From the NCBI RefSeq assembly GCF_001625305.1, contig NW_017803268.1, positions 369,427 through 433,426 on the forward strand: a DNA stretch of 64,000 bases. Reading direction: 5' to 3'. A model generated the notes under the pieces. The model was not told the origin of the DNA, searched no databases, and saw nothing but the letters and a program-made list of their open reading frames with translations. Position 1 is the first letter of the stretch. Each line of letters opens with the position of its first letter. Below are positions 46,531 to 64,000 of the stretch, piece after piece. Origin of the DNA: Branchiostoma belcheri (taxonomy: Eukaryota; Chordata; Leptocardii; Amphioxiformes; Branchiostomatidae). The position numbers and the translations under genes are program-made.

Positions 46531-49120
46531 ATGGCTGAAGCTGGCAGCATGAAGAAGGAGTCTATCATGCAGGAGAAGATGGACATTGTGAGTGAGATGA
46601 TCACCATGCTGGCTGCCGGGGAGCAGGCAGAGGAGCTGGAGCGAGTCACCGAGGTCTGGGCTAAAATCAACCAGCTGAGGGAGGAACAGCAGGAAGATGT
46701 CAAGAAAACCATACAAGGTACAAAACATTGAATTCTGATCGACCATAATGGTCAGCAATGCCAGTTAATGAGCATGGCTCGAAATTCCTTTTTGGGAATA
46801 GATGCACTCAGTGCACTGGTGCACCCAACGTTAAAAAGTTGGGTGTACAGAAAAATTTTTGGGTGCACCGTATAAAATAAAATAAGTAGAATGTCACCAA
46901 AAACAAATTATTTCTAAAGAAAAGCACTATAACAATTATTTTATTATTTTTCTGACACGTAATGTTAAGAATATGCACATATACTGATATACAATTGTCA
47001 TCTTTACATATGTAAACCTTCTGTACTGTAAAATATCACTTCTGTACTCCTGACAGGGAACATAGCTTTACCATCATCAAATTATCTATTTTTAGCCCCC
47101 TCCTTGCACTTGCTGCCACTGAAACTAGATTTTCCTCAAATGTGAAATTTTGCTACCATTAAATAAAAGACAAAGTGAATTACAGTATCCAATGGAGAAC
47201 ATTATACTCACTTGGTTATACCTTCAACAAGTGCCATACTAGTATAGTCTACTTTGTAAGCTCAACAGTAACATCAACATGTCTCTTGTCTTGTGAAGCA
47301 CTATTGGCTGTGAGTGAGGAAGAAGAGCAGAAGGTGAAGAGCATCAGCCAATCAGAGGAAGGATACCAACGGAAAGAGGCTGAGCTGGAGGCTGAGAAAT
47401 CCCAGGCTGAAAAACAGAGACAACAGGCTGAACAGGGCGTTCAATATCCTTTTATGGGCATTGTCCAGGTCATACTAGGTTAATGTATGGGTATGAATCT
47501 CAAAATATAATAATAAAGGATTATACTAAGATGGTAAGTTAGGATTGACATGGATTGATGATCATTATCTGAGCAGTCTGAGTGAAAAAAAGTAGTGAAG
47601 TTTGATTTGATTTGATTTGATTTATTGAAATTGTATTGTAACAAAACAGTACACGTGGGACACAGGCAGCTGTTGTTGGTGTTGTGTCCCACACATAAAA
47701 AAACAAATACAGGACAGACAATAGTCACAATGTGACAATACTCAATTTCACTTCAGTTATGTTAGGAAAGTCATGAAAAGTGCCTTTCTCAAGGGACAAG
47801 GGCACAAGATCGATTGTGAGGAAAATTGTTTTCCCAAAGTTGAGCCCCATTATAGCAGTCAGAAATTAGAACCCAAAACTTCAGTTCTGAAATCTGATTC
47901 TTTACCTGGACACAGTTTAGGACATGGAAGATGTATGATGAAACTTCAAAACTTTTTTCACACAGTGACACACCTCCTTGCAGACAATAAGTCTGAATTG
48001 GTACTGGTAGGTATTTACAACGATAAGATAAAAGTGCTAAGGAGTTAGATCATGATGTTTACCTTAACTTACTCCCACATCCCTCATGGGGAAGGTAGAA
48101 AAACTGAAAGAAGAACAGGCGGCAGTGAGCAGGCAGAAGGAAACTGTCAAACAGAACACCACAGAGGCTCTTCCTGATGTCAGGTAAGGGGTATTTTTTG
48201 TTTATCCAGCTCTAAGTTACATTTCTACATGTGGAAGGCAGTGCAGTACTGATCAACACATTAGCCCTAGACTAGAGGCAAATGTCAGATGTACTCTTTG
48301 TAGTTTTTAAAAACCATGTCAGACATGACCTAGTATGGGTTTTCAAATGGGTTTTCAATGTCTGCTGACTGCATTTCAACAGAATGAAAGAATCTATGCC
48401 ATACTTATCTTTCCATAAAATCATGACTGTCGTGTGTTAACATTTATGGTTTGATTTTTCTCAGGTACCTCGCTACACTGTACTCCAATGTGACCAAACT
48501 GAAATGGGACTTCACCGGTGGACCAGATGATATCAAAGGATGTATCCTTTTTCATGAATAATTTTTTAGATATTGATAAACATTAAACATTTGTATACAA
48601 CTTGATCTTCTTGTTTTTATAACAACACTGATGTAACTAGAAAGGTGACATTTGCAAAGCAAATGCATAATGTTTACCTCCCATATGGTCTGTTAATTCT
48701 TACTCAAACACATCCACATGTATGGTGACAGGAGTCTAAATCCCTCCTGCTATAAAATTGCAACATGATGTAACCCAACACCAGTTACCATGGTGACAGA
48801 TGTCTTGTTGAGGTCATTGACCTTATTGGTTTGAAGATTTTAGAAGAGGAGAAGGAGGAAACAGAGGAAAAACAATATGTTTTCCTTCAGTAAACATAAT
48901 TACCAGTACAATTTTGGTACCAGAACAAGATAGCTCAAAGTGTTTTAGAATTTTACATGGTAAATGTACTTTATGCTGTGGCCAGTATGACCCTTAACCT
49001 TTGCCCTCAGTTGTGACCTGTAAGTCGGACGTGAAGCCCTTCTCTCTCAACTCCAAGCAGAACTCCAAGTTCTTCGTGGCCAACTACCTCTGGGACCTCA
49101 TGGACGAGAGCTTCGACTGA
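46531..49120 (+). CDS. SPC24: Kinetochore protein Spc24 homologue, 5 coding exons
   Basis: SPC24 pairs with SPC25 at the inner end of the NDC80 complex, which links kinetochores to microtubules. Coding exons: 46531-46717, 47299-47438, 48095-48183, 48465-48541, 49011-49120; these sum to 603 nt, 200 aa plus stop (human 197). Residues 1-115 are a Glu/Lys/Gln-rich coiled coil (EELERVTEVWAKINQLREEQ, KEAELEAEKSQAEKQRQQAE). The C-terminal globular domain shows YLATLYSNVTKLKWDF and ends FFVANYLWDLMDESFD, matching the family's YLWxLxD end. An acceptor (cttaaaacag, 46520) lies 10 nt before the ATG, so a 5' UTR exon exists upstream. The end of exon 2 is ambiguous: a later GT at about 47470 is also in frame and would add ten residues. 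Confidence 0.9.
46773..46960. mobile_element. Inverted-repeat element (copy 3, partial)
   Basis: gctcgaaattcc start, then gtgcactggtgcacccaac and ttgggtgcaccgtataaaat, as in copies at 31085 and 34808. In SPC24 intron 1. Confidence 0.5.
47590..47860 (-). mobile_element. SINE-related repeat in SPC24 intron 2
   Basis: It shares the (gattt)n start, the ttattgaaattgtattgtaa segment, the gtgtcccacac palindromic patch and the cctttctcaaggg motif with the SINE at 56755-57005. The tRNA head is degraded or missing, so this is a partial copy. Confidence 0.5.
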
Positions 49121-49644
49121 ACACTACAGACTTCTTACAGAAATTAGTCTTGTAAATATTTACAAAGCCAGAGAAGTTAGATAGATCAGAATTCTGTCTT
49201 GTGTAAGATTTGCTTTATTAACAAGAAGACAGTTTTTGTATCTATGTTAGAGACTTAGACTTCATCACTCAAACTGATAATTTGGATATGTAGTAAGAAT
49301 TAAGATAATGCAGAGAGTCAAGAGTTAGAGACATAGGACATAGAAAGACATATATAGAGACATACCAGACCTTCCATATTGCAGTGTTTTGAACCATATA
49401 CTACCTGTAAATACAATGCACTAAACTGTTAGAAACTGAATCCTCTGTATAACTGCCAATATGTACTACATGTAGTTGTATCAAGGTTTTTAGCAAAAAG
49501 AACATAATTCAGATTAAGAAGCAATGGATTGTATTTTATCTCACTTTGAAGTTCTGAAATATGTGTCTTGATAAACTTAGTCACGGATGGAAAAAATTTT
49601 GTCTGGTGTTATGTATGTCAAAGATCAAAGGTTAGCTATGCTCA

Positions 49645-50005
49645 ATTAAGTTGATGTCTTTCATGCCATTTTCTTTTGTACTCAATTCAGACCACCTGTT
49701 CTACACATAGTCTTTGCCAGGCCCCTCCCAACACTAAATTAAGTTTGGAAATTGCCAAATTAGAGGAAATTGCACAAATTTGACAGTGATTGTCCACGTG
49801 GGATGAATTGAGGCATTTCTCTAGTTTATTCCTCTGATCTTGCATGTCATTTTCTTTTTTACTCAGTTCCAACAACCAGTTCTACATGTCTTTGCCAGGC
49901 CCCTCCCAACACTGAATAAAGTTTGGAAATTGCAAAATAAGAGGGAATTGCACAAATTTGACCATAATTAGCCTCGTGGGGCAAATTCAGGCATTTCTCT
50001 TGCTA
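49645..50005 (+). repeat. Tandem duplication downstream of SPC24, about 185-bp unit
   Basis: tctttgccaggcccctccca, aagtttggaaattgc, gaattgcacaaatttgac and aggcatttctct occur twice in order. The rest of 49121-50700 holds no gene that I see. Confidence 0.8.
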
Positions 50006-50572
50006 ATTTAGTCCTTAGTTTTGGAAATTCATTCAACTAGTTTTGACCAATTATTGCAATTATAAGAGGCGGGTCTGGTGGACAAGGCACTTACTGTATA
50101 GTTAGGCCATGTTGATGTGATTATATGGATGACATCCTCGTGCGCATGAATTTTTGGCTGTTTAAAAAAAATGAATTTTCAACCATACTGTAAATCAGTT
50201 GTTCCCATACTTTGAACACCCTTAAAGAGCAAATGATAGATTTATATTTTTGATGCGTCTAGACAAACCCTGTATCACAAACATGATCTGTTCCCACATT
50301 TTCCATTGTACAAAAAAAGCGAGATGTTGACCATTCTGTATTATAATTGCCACAACAGTTGCAAAATGAGCAAATATATACCATGAGTTGAAAAAAACTG
50401 GAAAACGATAGCAATGTCGTAGAAAACCAAAATTAAACGAAAAAGACGAAAATGTACTAGTAAAGAAACGAATTTGAAGACTAGATTAATATTATTCGCC
50501 AAACCATACTCTTTGTCATTTGTTCAACCTTCAAAACCACGCAGATTTCATAATGAAAGCAACTTTTCTTGC

Positions 50573-50656
50573 CAAACTTTTTTTTATTCGCACGCTCGCA
50601 TCAGTTTTGGGGTTCCCAGAGGATGTCAACCATCTAATCAAATCAACATGGCCTAA
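50573..50656 (+). repeat. Dispersed repeat near the EF-Tu promoter
   Basis: ctcgcatcagttttggggtt, cccagaggatgtca and taatcaaatcaacatggc recur at 53058-53130 in EF-Tu intron 2. The promoter-side copy is about 150 bp upstream of the predicted start. Confidence 0.65.
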
Positions 50657-50715
50657 TTCAAATACGTAAACTAAAATAAAGTAATTTCCATGCATTAACA
50701 GACACTCCGTCCCGC

Positions 50716-50756
50716 CCAATCTTGTAATAGTACACCCCTGCCCAAACCAATATAAG
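50716..50756 (+). promoter_or_regulatory. tuf: Putative CCAAT/TATA promoter of the EF-Tu gene
   Basis: Two CCAAT boxes (50716-50720 and 50747-50751) and a TATA-like tataag (50751-50756) lie about 105-145 bp upstream of the ATG. A start near 50780 would give an 80-nt leader with no upstream ATG that I can see. The acquired reading frame therefore appears to have a eukaryotic promoter. Confidence 0.45.
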
Positions 50757-50859
50757 CCAGGCGACCTCGAAAACTATTCAGTAGTGGAACAGGTTTATCT
50801 GTCTACGACGACACCATTTGACAACACCAAAAGGACGACTGAGAACCCAGGCGACAAAC

Positions 50860-59282
<8,423 letters not shown>

Positions 59283-59288
59283 AAGGCA

Positions 59289-59480
59289 AGTTTCAGTTTC
59301 AGTTTATTTCGTTACAAAATGTAACAATACAAATACAAGAAAATATAAATGAAATGTAACAGTGCAGGGAGGTCGAAAGCATAAAATGCTTATGCCTCCC
59401 TTCATAACGTGATTAACAATTCAAATAAATCGGATAAATAAGAAATAACTACGGTAACGGGTAAATGAAACAAAACAATA
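59289..59480 (+). repeat. Repeat directly after the EF-Tu stop codon
   Basis: Starts 7 bp after the stop: tttcagtttatttcgttac, then acaatacaaatacaag and aggtcgaaagcataaaatgc. It resembles the ends of retroposed repeats at 4600 and 47610. The EF-Tu 3' UTR either contains it or is shortened by it. Confidence 0.4.
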
Positions 59481-60133
59481 AAATACAATACGATACAATA
59501 CTATCTACAATAATGAAAAGTAGTAATGAAAGTAGTAAACAAGGAAACATAAACAAAAATTAGAAATTTGTGGGGTTATTTATGAAAGCTACTTTTAGTA
59601 TGATTTTTGAAAATGGTGAAGGAGGGACTAATTTGTAAAGTTCTACTTAGGTTGTTCCAAATTGTTGGGCCCCCGTACGTGATTTTAAATTGACGTAGCA
59701 AGGTAATTTTATAGCTAAGATATCAAACTTCACCATAACTTCTGTTCCTTTTCTGTGTCTGTTGTTTATTTGCTTCATATACACATGTACAAGGATGTTC
59801 TTTACAGAGTGAATAAGTTTATCTGTTTGTTGAATGTGTTGAATCCTTAATATGCCCCTCTGTTTCGCTTATAAATAGCTAAAAAATAACAGTAGACGCC
59901 ATTTAACTACACAACGGTTAATTGTAAATGTTATTTTTGAGCCATTTGTAAGCGAAACAGATGGACATATTTAGTATTGAAAACATTCAACAAACAGATA
60001 AACTTATTCACGAAAAAGAATATGTACTTAGACATGTCACTTAAAATATAAAGATAATGCGTGCATTTAAAAAATTAATGTGATAGTAAGAATACAAAGA
60101 TAAAGTGCTGTTATTCCTTACATCAGTTTTTAT

Positions 60134-60245
60134 TGGAATGAAAGCTCATCTGTGTTGGTAGAATCCATAGTTATAGAGTTCAAGCTTTGTTCCAACACAA
60201 GAAGGGAACTCACCATAAAATTTTGGTCGATCTCGTCAACCTTCG
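60134..60245. mobile_element. Partial copy of the 7240-7460 element
   Basis: gaaagctcatctgtgttggt, gttcaagctttgttccaaca and ttttggtcgatctcgtcaac match 7240-7460. Confidence 0.5.
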
Positions 60246-60394
60246 TCAGATGACTCTCAGGAAGTCAGTTTTTATTATAATAACTTCATTTCTGTTGTTC
60301 TAATTTTTCAGGACTAAGGGGTAAACAGAGGACTTCCTCCGGCCGGTAGCTGCCTCGACTACCAGCTGTTTTGATCCCAGAGACTAGTAGTAAA

Positions 60395-60757
60395 GTGGAG
60401 TGCTGCCAAAGACTTCATACGAATTTTACGAAATTCATACGAATGTTACGGAATTCAGACGAATTTTACGGAACCCAAACGAATTTTAAGTATATACGAT
60501 TCGTTTCAAGGAAATATATGAATTTTACAAAATATGCGCGATCCATTACAAGGGAACATACGAATTTTACAGAATACATACGATCCATTACTCGAAAACG
60601 CACGATCCTTACAAATTTGGTAATCCAGGCGCAGTCACGAAATTAGTAAGGATCGTATGTTTCCGAGTCGCATGTATTCCGTAAAATTCGAATGTTTCTG
60701 GTAATGAATCGTACGTAGTTCGAAAAAATTCGTATGAATTCTTTGGCACACCTGAAG
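60395..60757. mobile_element. Inverted-repeat element built of acgaattttacgg units
   Basis: Ends gtgctgccaaagacttcata and tatgaattctttggcacac. The interior is about ten degenerate units of tacgaattttacggaattca and gatccattac on one side, mirrored on the other. It gives a 91-aa spurious frame. Confidence 0.75.
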
Positions 60758-60799
60758 TAGGGTGGCGGGTTAGTGCTGGGTCATGGATGCTTCCTATAA

Positions 60800-61860
60800 A
60801 GATACCAGTTGTGCCATGAGCTTGTTCTTTACTACTGTATCATCACCGTAAGTCAAGTTTTTGCTGAAAGCTTTATTGTTCCTGGATATAATGAATGAAC
60901 TTTATTGCTGGAAGATTGTACATGTATGACAGTAAATGAACAATGCTACAAGGCTAATCTTTTCTACTATTTTAACTACAAAATATTACAGTATACGACT
61001 TACAATATAGTCATGAATGGATGTATACAGAATGGTACAGTGTGTCATATTACTGACAATAGCATGTACTAATCAAACGGTTTCTGTGGTTTCTATTATT
61101 GATTAAAACAAATAATCATTAAACAGTTGTGTCATGTCTTGTATATTATGAATTAATATTATTTGTATTTTTGCTCTTAAGTACAAGTACAAATTTAGAC
61201 AGTCAAAAGGGGGTCATGTATTGAAACTATAAAGCAAAACTCAGCGAATATTTGTTACCTTTTTTCATTCATTCACACAGCGCGGTAAGACAATATTGTA
61301 CATTATGGCTATCCCCGCTTACCGGATGCATTTTGCATATTTAATCTACTCAATAGAAGTCAGGAAAATCATCGGGGAGCCAAAAACAGCTGCAGCTTAG
61401 ATCGTCTTTTGTGTTTACAAAACATTTGCGCATCGTCATCCTTTATACATACCAGCTGTCGTTGTTGGCCTTCAGGTTAAAACAAACGGAAATATAGAAG
61501 AATTAAGTCCTTAGACAAACAGTAATTTCAAAGGCAGCTGCAGATCAGGTAGTATTATCTGCTTTGGGCTACATAATATCGCCCTTTTAAAGTGTATTCA
61601 TATGTCAACTTTCACCTGCCCTTGTGTGCTTGGCATGGTTATGAAGATTATGAATAAGTCTCTACGATTGTACAATCGTGACAAGTGTGAAGCCATGCTT
61701 TCAAATTCGGCCTTGAAAATGTGTACTTAGGTCCAACTGTTCCACCATGCCTTCCATGTATGTGGAGAATTGCAATAAATAAATTAATTTATACAGCATT
61801 ATCGGCTTAATACGACTCTCGGACAACATGAAAGGTCTCAATGCCATTAAGGCCAGATAT
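60800..61860. other. Intergenic DNA before the GPCR, no gene seen
   Basis: AT-rich with a small repeat-like gaatgaactttattgctgga segment at 60890. Nothing else supported. Confidence 0.45.
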
Positions 61861-61883
61861 TACGAACACAACAGCCCCTTTGC

Positions 61884-61890
61884 TATAAAT
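61884..61890 (+). promoter_or_regulatory. Putative TATA box of the GPCR gene
   Basis: tataaat lies 128 bp upstream of the ATG at 62018, with no intervening in-frame ATG. Position and sequence fit a TATA element, predicting a transcription start near 61915. Confidence 0.45.
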
Positions 61891-62017
61891 GTGTAGCTCT
61901 CAGCTTGGCTCAGAAGAGATCGGGGGTTTCAGACGAACAGATCTAGAGAATATCGCTACATAACCCACCCACCAGTCACTTTGGTCGCCAACGACTGATC
62001 AGGAGAATCCGGTGAAC

Positions 62018-63553
62018 ATGTTCAACAACAGCTCGAACCCTCTACGGTTCAACAACATGTCGGACCCTCTGCTGTACAACAACAGCTCGGACCCTCTGCT
62101 GTTCAACAACATCTCGGACCCTCTGCTGTTCAACAACATCTCGGACCCTCTGCTGTTCAACAACAGCTCGGACCCTCTGCTGTTCAACAACAGCTCGGAC
62201 CCTCTGCTGTACAACAACAGCTCGGACCCTCTGCTGTTCAACAACAGCTCGGACCCTCTGCTGTTCAACAACAGCTCGGACCCTCTGCTGTTCAACAACA
62301 GCTCGGACCCTCTGCTGTACAACAGCAGCTCGGACCCTCTGCTGTACAACAACAGCTCGGACCCTCTGCTGTTCAACAACAGCTCGGACCCTCTGCTGTT
62401 CAACAACATCTCGGACCCTCTACGATTTGAAAGCATGCTTCAGTGTTACTATTGGCACCTCCGCCATACAAATATGTCCTACCATCAGGCCAGTGAGGCT
62501 TGTCCCATATACGACGACGTGTTAGGTAGTAAAGGGTGGTCTGTGTACATGCTTTCAGTCATGGGTATCTTGATCATATTAGCCAATGTTACGGTGCTTT
62601 TCGGCATCATCGGAACACGGAAGCTCCACAAGGCCTTGTATCTGTACATCGCAAATCTCGCTACATCAGATCTTTTGCCTGGGGTTCTCCTTATTTCTTT
62701 AGCTTTCGGGCAGTTGGGTCAGTACGGAGTGCTTGCTGTGTTACACTTTACTACTTGCATGCTGTTTACCCAGATCATGTCAGCATCAGCTCTATCTTTG
62801 TTATCTATAGATTGTTACATAGCTGTGAGGCACCCTATTTTCTTCCACAACAACGCTCCTAAGGCCAAGCGGAATGCTTGTGTAGCAATCATAAGTTCAT
62901 GGATCGTTCTATCATTGTGTGTGTTTTCATCTTCTATGGGCTGGAATTGTGTTTACGGTCGCTCTATCGCCGTAGAATACTGCGTTGCCGTATTTCCTGT
63001 TGGCTATGCCATTGTTGTAGCTTCCGTAATCGTATTCACATGTTTCGTCTTGATGTTCACAAACATCAGCGTTTTCGTGCGCATCAAACGACGCCAAAAG
63101 ACTGGACCTCGCCAGTTTCGAGGAGGTGGAACAAGATCTAGATGGGCTGAAGCTAAAGAGAACCAGAACAGGGCTGGAGGAAGCGAAGGCCACGGTGCAC
63201 AGGAGGAAGCTCAGCGGAAATTGAACTCCAGTGCTAGGAAGGCAAGAACTGTGATGATCCTTGTAACGTTGGCGTTCGTCTTCTGGCTGCTGGGTTTTGC
63301 AGCTCTTCTGTTTGCCCGACTGTGCCTCCGTTACAGACACGTATGCTCAATGGAGACTTTTTCGAATTGGGTGCCTGTAATGATGGTGTTAAACTCGGCG
63401 CTCAACCCATTGGCAAACATAATTCGCATGGCCGACTTGAGAAATGCAATCTGGCAACAATTCACTGGTCCTTACCGTGGATTCTTGATCTGTTTGAGGA
63501 GATTTAGCCGGGAACAAACAGAACAGGAACAGCAGAATGGACCAGGCCATTAA
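62018..63553 (+). CDS. Rhodopsin-class GPCR with sequon-repeat N-terminus
   Basis: A single-exon 511-aa receptor; the first ATG of the frame is 62018. Residues 2-136 are 15 copies of a 9-residue unit (FNNSSDPLL). Seven hydrophobic spans follow at about 176-199, 207-229, 241-266, 287-306, 322-352, 410-433 and 451-470. TM2 has NLATSD (typical NLAxxD), TM4/ECL2 has SMGWNC as in lysophospholipid (S1P/LPA) and related MECA receptors, and TM7 has NSALNPLAN. Deviations: the DRY motif is D265-C266-Y267, with the G-protein-contacting Arg replaced by Cys, and NPxxY is NPLAN. The third loop is long and charged (about 355-405). Cys in FLICLRRF is a possible palmitoylation site. The ligand is unknown; MECA-like placement is an inference from motifs. 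TATA at 61884 and ATTAAA at 63587 frame the gene. Confidence 0.85.
   Translation: MFNNSSNPLRFNNMSDPLLYNNSSDPLLFNNISDPLLFNNISDPLLFNNSSDPLLFNNSSDPLLYNNSSDPLLFNNSSDPLLFNNSSDPLLFNNSSDPLLYNSSSDPLLYNNSSDPLLFNNSSDPLLFNNISDPLRFESMLQCYYWHLRHTNMSYHQASEACPIYDDVLGSKGWSVYMLSVMGILIILANVTVLFGIIGTRKLHKALYLYIANLATSDLLPGVLLISLAFGQLGQYGVLAVLHFTTCMLFTQIMSASALSLLSIDCYIAVRHPIFFHNNAPKAKRNACVAIISSWIVLSLCVFSSSMGWNCVYGRSIAVEYCVAVFPVGYAIVVASVIVFTCFVLMFTNISVFVRIKRRQKTGPRQFRGGGTRSRWAEAKENQNRAGGSEGHGAQEEAQRKLNSSARKARTVMILVTLAFVFWLLGFAALLFARLCLRYRHVCSMETFSNWVPVMMVLNSALNPLANIIRMADLRNAIWQQFTGPYRGFLICLRRFSREQTEQEQQNGPGH
62021..62425 (+). repeat. 27-bp coding minisatellite, 15 units
   Basis: Fifteen head-to-tail 27-bp units encode F/Y-N-N-S/I/M-S-D-P-L-L in the GPCR ectodomain. 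Units differ by a few bases (F/Y, S/I/M), and the first and last units are the most diverged, as expected of an array that grew from the middle. Every unit contains at least one N-x-S sequon. The antisense frame is also open throughout but is a by-product of the repeat. Confidence 0.95.
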
Positions 63554-63586
63554 ATTACTGGAGTGACTGTAACGGTTTGTTGTATA

Positions 63587-63592
63587 ATTAAA
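63587..63592 (+). terminator. Putative polyadenylation signal of the GPCR gene
   Basis: attaaa occurs 34 nt after the stop codon and is followed by a T/GT-rich stretch (agtttatatgtgttatac), the usual context for cleavage and polyadenylation. Confidence 0.45.
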
Positions 63593-63691
63593 GTTTATAT
63601 GTGTTATACAGGAATGTGTCACTATTTACTGTGTAATTTTGAATAGGCTACATGGTATGTTGATGACCCGCCTAATTCTTCGTGCACAAAA

Positions 63692-63768
63692 TACATGGTG
63701 TGATAAAGCCTTAACCTTGTTCGCTACGCTCACTCGGTGGTTTAATTCGGTACTGACAAGGCTTTATC
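63692..63768. mobile_element. Palindromic MITE related to 812-934
   Basis: Arms ggtgtgataaagcctta and aaggctttatcatacca surround ttcgctacgctcactcggtg, the same core as the element at 812-934. It lies downstream of the GPCR. Confidence 0.55.
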
Positions 63769-64000
63769 ATACCATATACATCCCGGGGCGGGTCCTTAGC
63801 CCTTAATTAATGAAGGTGGCAGTGATTTTAGACCCATAATCACACATATGTATATATATACATAACACACGGCATAAAAAGTTCTATTTTTACTGACTAC
63901 CGTCCGGTCACCCTAAATATTATTAGGTCGACCATAGTGTCATTGTACGCGTAAGCTACAAAGGGCCTGTCTAAAACCGAAAGATATCATTTGTACATCA

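Noticed and set aside
60371..60646. 91-aa frame downstream of EF-Tu
   Set aside because: Translation of tandem subunits of the 60395-60757 mobile element.
61999..62436. 145-aa antisense frame of repeated SRGSELLLN units
   Set aside because: Exact by-product of the 27-bp coding repeat, which leaves several frames open; the sense frame continues into a seven-TM receptor.

Overview
This 64 kb window is animal nuclear DNA, most likely from a cephalochordate (amphioxus, Branchiostoma type). The genes have spliceosomal introns with GT/AG ends. Two are clearly metazoan, a PX-PH-HKD phospholipase D and the kinetochore subunit SPC24. Introns and spacers are packed with short palindromic MITEs, tRNA-derived SINEs, 5'-truncated non-LTR retrotransposons and microsatellites. 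The species call is an inference from this style and from the gene set; no marker gene here proves it.

Layout. 1-4343: intergenic DNA downstream of PLD, with repeats and a tandem duplication of the PLD 3' end. 4344-35509: a phospholipase D gene (PLD1/2 type) on the minus strand. I could resolve 22 coding exons; they sum to exactly 1,131 codons in one open frame, which supports the model. Inside one PLD intron, on the opposite strand, lies an intronless-coding gene (18329-20089) for a signal peptide / mucin-like / single-TM protein whose cytoplasmic tail carries repeated acidic di-leucine motifs. 35.5-46.5 kb: a repeat-rich spacer with a LINE fragment, a nested transposon complex and one 20-base assembly gap. 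46531-49120: SPC24 (5 coding exons, 200 aa) on the plus strand. 50860-59282: a ten-exon gene on the plus strand for a 394-aa elongation factor Tu that looks bacterial rather than mitochondrial-animal and has no presequence. 62018-63553: a single-exon rhodopsin-class GPCR whose N-terminus is a 15-unit, 27-bp coding minisatellite that lays down N-glycosylation sequons.

The genes do not form an operon or one pathway. PLD makes phosphatidic acid at membranes, SPC24 is part of the NDC80 kinetochore complex, EF-Tu carries aminoacyl-tRNA in bacterial-type translation, and the GPCR resembles the lysophospholipid/MECA group. The most striking object is the EF-Tu gene: a bacterial-type protein of bacterial length, split by nine introns and flanked by host mobile elements, which suggests an old bacterium-to-animal gene transfer that has been domesticated. 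Second is a group of palindromic TAGCCT...AGGCTA elements, four of which sit between perfect 9-bp target duplications.
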